Positions 49,957-52,300 of a DNA stretch of 52,300 nt are shown piece after piece. Position 1 is the stretch's first letter, and the number at the start of each line of letters is the position of its first letter. The translations under genes and the position numbers were made by a program. Location of the stretch: positions 1 through 52,300 of the forward strand of contig CAZBKQ010000016.1 in the NCBI GenBank assembly GCA_964492555.1. Direction: 5' to 3'. Below the pieces are notes generated by a model. It did not search any database. It was given only the letters and a program-made list of their open reading frames with translations, and had not been told where the DNA came from. This DNA is from GCA-2709075 sp964492555 (GTDB lineage Bacteria > Pseudomonadota > Alphaproteobacteria > MPNO01 > UBA2964).

Positions 49957-50409
49957 ATGGACGATTTTGATCGCGCAATCCTTCGGGAGCTTCAACAGGA
50001 TGGGCGCATGTCCGTTCAGGATTTGAGTGAAGCGGTGGGGTTAAGTCCGACGCCGGTTTCCCGGCGCATACGCCATCTTGAAGAAACAGGGGTGATCAGC
50101 GGCTATTGCGCGCTTGTTGACGAGGAGGCGCTTGGCTATGGCGTCACCGTGTTTGTTTCCGTTCGCCTGGATAAGCAGATTGATACCGCGCTCGAACAGT
50201 TTGAGAAAGCGATCGCGGAGTTACCTGAGGTCGTCGACTGCTGGCTGATGACCGGTAATCAGGATTACCTGCTGCGTGTCGTCATTGCCGGGCTTGGTGA
50301 TTTCGAGAAGTTTCTGGTGGGCAGTCTGACAAAAGTGCCCGGCGTCGCCTCGATTGAATCGTCCTTCCCGCTGCGTCAGGTCAAGGCGGGCATTACCCGC
50401 TCGCCCTGA
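49957..50409 (+). CDS. Lrp/AsnC-family transcriptional regulator
   Basis: This 150-residue regulator has an N-terminal winged helix: MSVQDLSEAVGLSPTPVSRR then IRHLEETGVISGY (about 18-50). A C-terminal RAM effector-binding domain has ELPEVVDCWLMTGNQDYLLR and KVPGVASIESSFPLRQVK. Members sense amino acids and assemble as octamers on AT-rich DNA. It is the only transcription factor in the window. It faces away from the AceE-like gene across 144 bases and most likely regulates that gene and itself. Confidence 0.93.
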   Translation: MDDFDRAILRELQQDGRMSVQDLSEAVGLSPTPVSRRIRHLEETGVISGYCALVDEEALGYGVTVFVSVRLDKQIDTALEQFEKAIAELPEVVDCWLMTGNQDYLLRVVIAGLGDFEKFLVGSLTKVPGVASIESSFPLRQVKAGITRSP

Positions 50410-50419
50410 CGCACATCGA

Positions 50420-50917
50420 TTACCGATCCGGACGGTTTTCGCGGAATTTGCGGTCCATATGGCCGCGCCCTTCCTGATCGCCCTGATCAAAAATCCAGGT
50501 ATAGCCGTTCGCCGGATTGCTGAGGATTTCCCAGCAATTATCGTCCAGATCCCAGAATTTGAAGCAGTAGGTGCCGTGGATCGGGGCAGGGCGGTTTACA
50601 TCGTGAATGCCCCATTCTTCCTGCGCCGCCAGAACGGTTTGATAGGCCTCATCAACCTCTTCATCGGTCGTGACATCCAGCCCGTTATGGTAATGGCGCG
50701 GCATTTTATCCTTATCCTCACCCACCTGAACGACGGCGTAGATGTGATTGCCGCCCAACCGGACCATCATGGAACGCGGGCTGGTTTGCACGCATTCAAG
50801 ACCCAGGAATTCCTCATAGAATTTCCGGGTTGCCTCCATGTTTTTGCAGCCCAGCGTGCCGTGCGAAATAAAACGCGGCTTTAATACCGACTCTTTCTGT
50901 CCACCCTGTCCGTCCAT
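50420..50917 (-). CDS. VOC family protein, extradiol-dioxygenase-like
   Basis: This 165-residue VOC protein has the first ligand in RFISHGTLGCKN, FYEEFLGLECVQTS, a His-rich HYHNGLDVTTDEEVDE, and the Glu in DLDDNCWEILSNP. It resembles type-I ring-cleavage-dioxygenase-fold proteins, though only one module is present. The open frame runs upstream to 51148, but ATG 50917 with AGGAGG 8 bases before it is clearly the start. It is convergent with the Lrp gene and divergent from the MFS gene. Confidence 0.82.
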   Translation of the reverse strand: MDGQGGQKESVLKPRFISHGTLGCKNMEATRKFYEEFLGLECVQTSPRSMMVRLGGNHIYAVVQVGEDKDKMPRHYHNGLDVTTDEEVDEAYQTVLAAQEEWGIHDVNRPAPIHGTYCFKFWDLDDNCWEILSNPANGYTWIFDQGDQEGRGHMDRKFRENRPDR

Positions 50918-51049
50918 AGCGGCCTCCTGCTTCCAGCTTGGTTGTATCGGCGAGTATAGGCCGTGTATCGGCCCCATAACACCCCGAAGAGGTTTGACGC
51001 GGCGCGGCAACGGGGCCAATAGTGGCGCATACAACCAATCAAGTCCGCC

Positions 51050-52300
51050 GTGTCCAATATTCGATCCCCACAGCAACCCGCCGTCGCGCCCGTCGTCATC
51101 CTGATCGGCTCGATCGCCATGTTGTTTATTACCGCGGCCAGCCCGCATCTGGTGGCGGTTTCGCTGAAGGATATTACAGTCGATTTCGGCGGCGGGCGCA
51201 CCATCCCGTCATCAGCCTTTGCGCTGACCTATATCGGCTCCGGCATTGGCGGCATTCTGATGGGGTGGGTGGTCGACCGTTACGGGTTCGCCATCCCCGC
51301 CTTTGTCGGGGCGATCATGGTCAGCCTTGGCGGGTTGCTGACTTCCATCGTCGATCAGTCCTGGCAGTTGCTGGCGATATATGCCGTCATGTTCGGGTTG
51401 TCGGGTCAGGGCGCATTGGCCGCGCCCGCGATGGCCAATATTTCCCGCTGGTATTACAAGAAGCGCGCGATGGCGGTCGGCATGGTCTCCAGCGGACAGG
51501 CGCTTGCCGGGATTGTCTGGCTGCCTGTCTTTGGCTGGGCGGTTGATCTGATTGGGTGGCGTGATCTGTATTACCTGTTCGGGGCGGTTGCGCTGATGGT
51601 GTTGATGCCGGTGGCATGGATGATCCGGCACCGCCCGCCCGCGCCGCCACCGCCGAAGCCCGCCGCGCCGCCGGAGCCGGGATCGGAACTGGATAAGGCG
51701 GCTTCGGAAATTCTGCCCAAGGGGCCGGCGCTTTCCATCGCGACCATTCAGGTTACCCTGACCATTGCAATTCTGGGCTGTTGTCTCGCCATGGCGATGC
51801 CGCTCGCCCATCTTGTCGCGCTGGTTACCGATGTCGGCTATTCCCGTATCGAAGGCGCGACGGTTCTTTCCGCCGTCTTGTTCTCCGCCTTTATCAGCCG
51901 GGCGGTTCTGCTGGGGCTGATTGCGGGGAAAATTGGTGGATTATGGTCGCTGCTGGTGTTTTCCGGCGTGCAGGGGGCGATGTTGGGGCTCTTTACCATT
52001 GTCGATCAGCTCTGGACGCTTTACGCCTGCGCCATCCTGTTCGGGCTCGGCTATGGCGGGATTTTCCCGATCTATGCGGTGGCGGTGCGCGATCATCTGC
52101 CGCATCACCAGACCGGCTGGCGTACCGGGGTAATCTTTTCCTCGGGCGCGGTGGCGATGGGAGCGGGCGGTTGGCTCGGCGGTTATATGTTTGACGCCAC
52201 CGGGTCTTATGACGCCCCCTTTCTGATAGGAGTCGCTGCGAACGCCTTTAACGTGGTGCTGGTGATCTGGTTAATCGCGATGTTGAAACCATTGACGCAA
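51050..52300 (+). CDS. MFS transporter, 3' end outside the window
   Basis: At least 417 codons remain open to the right edge. The protein has a cytoplasmic start, then hydrophobic segments interleaved with MFS signatures: loop GGILMGWVVDRYGFAIPAF and SRWYYKKRAMAVGMVSSGQA in the first half. A Pro-rich central loop (PPAPPPPKPAAPPEPG) and YGGIFPIYAVAVRDHLP in the second half follow. It resembles the monocarboxylate/oxalate-formate antiporter branch. The start is probably GTG 51050 (SNIRSPQQPAVAPVVILIG). ATG 51119 lies within the first helix and is less likely. Nearly all twelve helices are in view. Confidence 0.82.
   Translation, partial: MSNIRSPQQPAVAPVVILIGSIAMLFITAASPHLVAVSLKDITVDFGGGRTIPSSAFALTYIGSGIGGILMGWVVDRYGFAIPAFVGAIMVSLGGLLTSIVDQSWQLLAIYAVMFGLSGQGALAAPAMANISRWYYKKRAMAVGMVSSGQALAGIVWLPVFGWAVDLIGWRDLYYLFGAVALMVLMPVAWMIRHRPPAPPPPKPAAPPEPGSELDKAASEILPKGPALSIATIQVTLTIAILGCCLAMAMPLAHLVALVTDVGYSRIEGATVLSAVLFSAFISRAVLLGLIAGKIGGLWSLLVFSGVQGAMLGLFTIVDQLWTLYACAILFGLGYGGIFPIYAVAVRDHLPHHQTGWRTGVIFSSGAVAMGAGGWLGGYMFDATGSYDAPFLIGVAANAFNVVLVIWLIAMLKPLTQ

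Noticed and set aside
51022..51546. 174-codon ORF at the start of the last transporter
   Set aside because: It is an out-of-frame shadow, Arg-rich and without membrane segments; the true MFS frame starts near 51050 and runs off the edge.

Overview
The window reads as a GC-rich alphaproteobacterial chromosome segment, probably from a free-living or marine heterotroph. The basis is the codon bias, the gene families (molybdenum hydroxylases of the cox/xdh type, a short AceE-like E1 enzyme, Zur-type zinc genes, creatinase-like M24 and hydantoinase proteins) and dispersed palindromic repeats of a kind common in that class. I cannot name the genus. No rRNA, tRNA or CRISPR array was seen.

Bases 1-3300 are a graveyard of mobile DNA: two serine-recombinase C-terminal remnants, a scrambled IS3-type element, a cluster of AACAGGG repeats, and an IS6-type element whose transposase is cut by an amber codon. 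From about 3500 the genes are intact. First comes a binding-protein ABC importer of the ferric-iron type (ATPase, binding protein, fused double permease). A catabolic block follows (7.7-14.7 kb): alpha/beta hydrolase, creatinase-like M24 protein, a lone molybdopterin subunit, a DapA-family lyase/aldolase and a Rieske oxygenase. A very AT-rich foreign membrane ORF, an NAD-dependent epimerase and a ParDE pair with a broken toxin come next, then a beta-propeller protein, a GST and propionyl-CoA synthetase.

The most notable gene is at 20687-21307. It is a DsbA/FrnE-family thiol oxidoreductase whose CPWC active site has an in-frame UGA in place of the first Cys codon, giving UPWC, with a SECIS-like hairpin just downstream. 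I read it as a selenoprotein that ordinary gene callers would truncate.

After glycerol kinase, a perfect 9-bp-arm palindrome (Zur-box-like) precedes znuA, an outer-membrane barrel, a DUF1007 protein and a NicO-type transporter. This looks like a zinc-starvation locus without znuB/znuC. Bases 26.7-45.5 kb are a second catabolic region: dienelactone hydrolase, class II aldolase, MFS exporter, a second lone molybdopterin subunit overlapping a secreted propeller protein, a UbiD decarboxylase, a complete three-subunit molybdenum hydroxylase, VOC/DUF4174/SDR genes between inverted dispersed repeats, a hydantoinase, a second DapA-family enzyme, an ornithine-cyclodeaminase-like protein and an orphan binding-protein-like protein.

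The right end holds a PEP-CTERM surface protein, VOC proteins, an N-carbamoylsarcosine-amidase-like cysteine hydrolase, an AceE-like E1 enzyme divergent from an Lrp/AsnC regulator, and an MFS transporter that runs off the edge. The recurrent theme is breakdown of small nitrogenous or aromatic ring compounds by Mo-hydroxylases, amidohydrolases and lyases. The actual substrates cannot be read from sequence.
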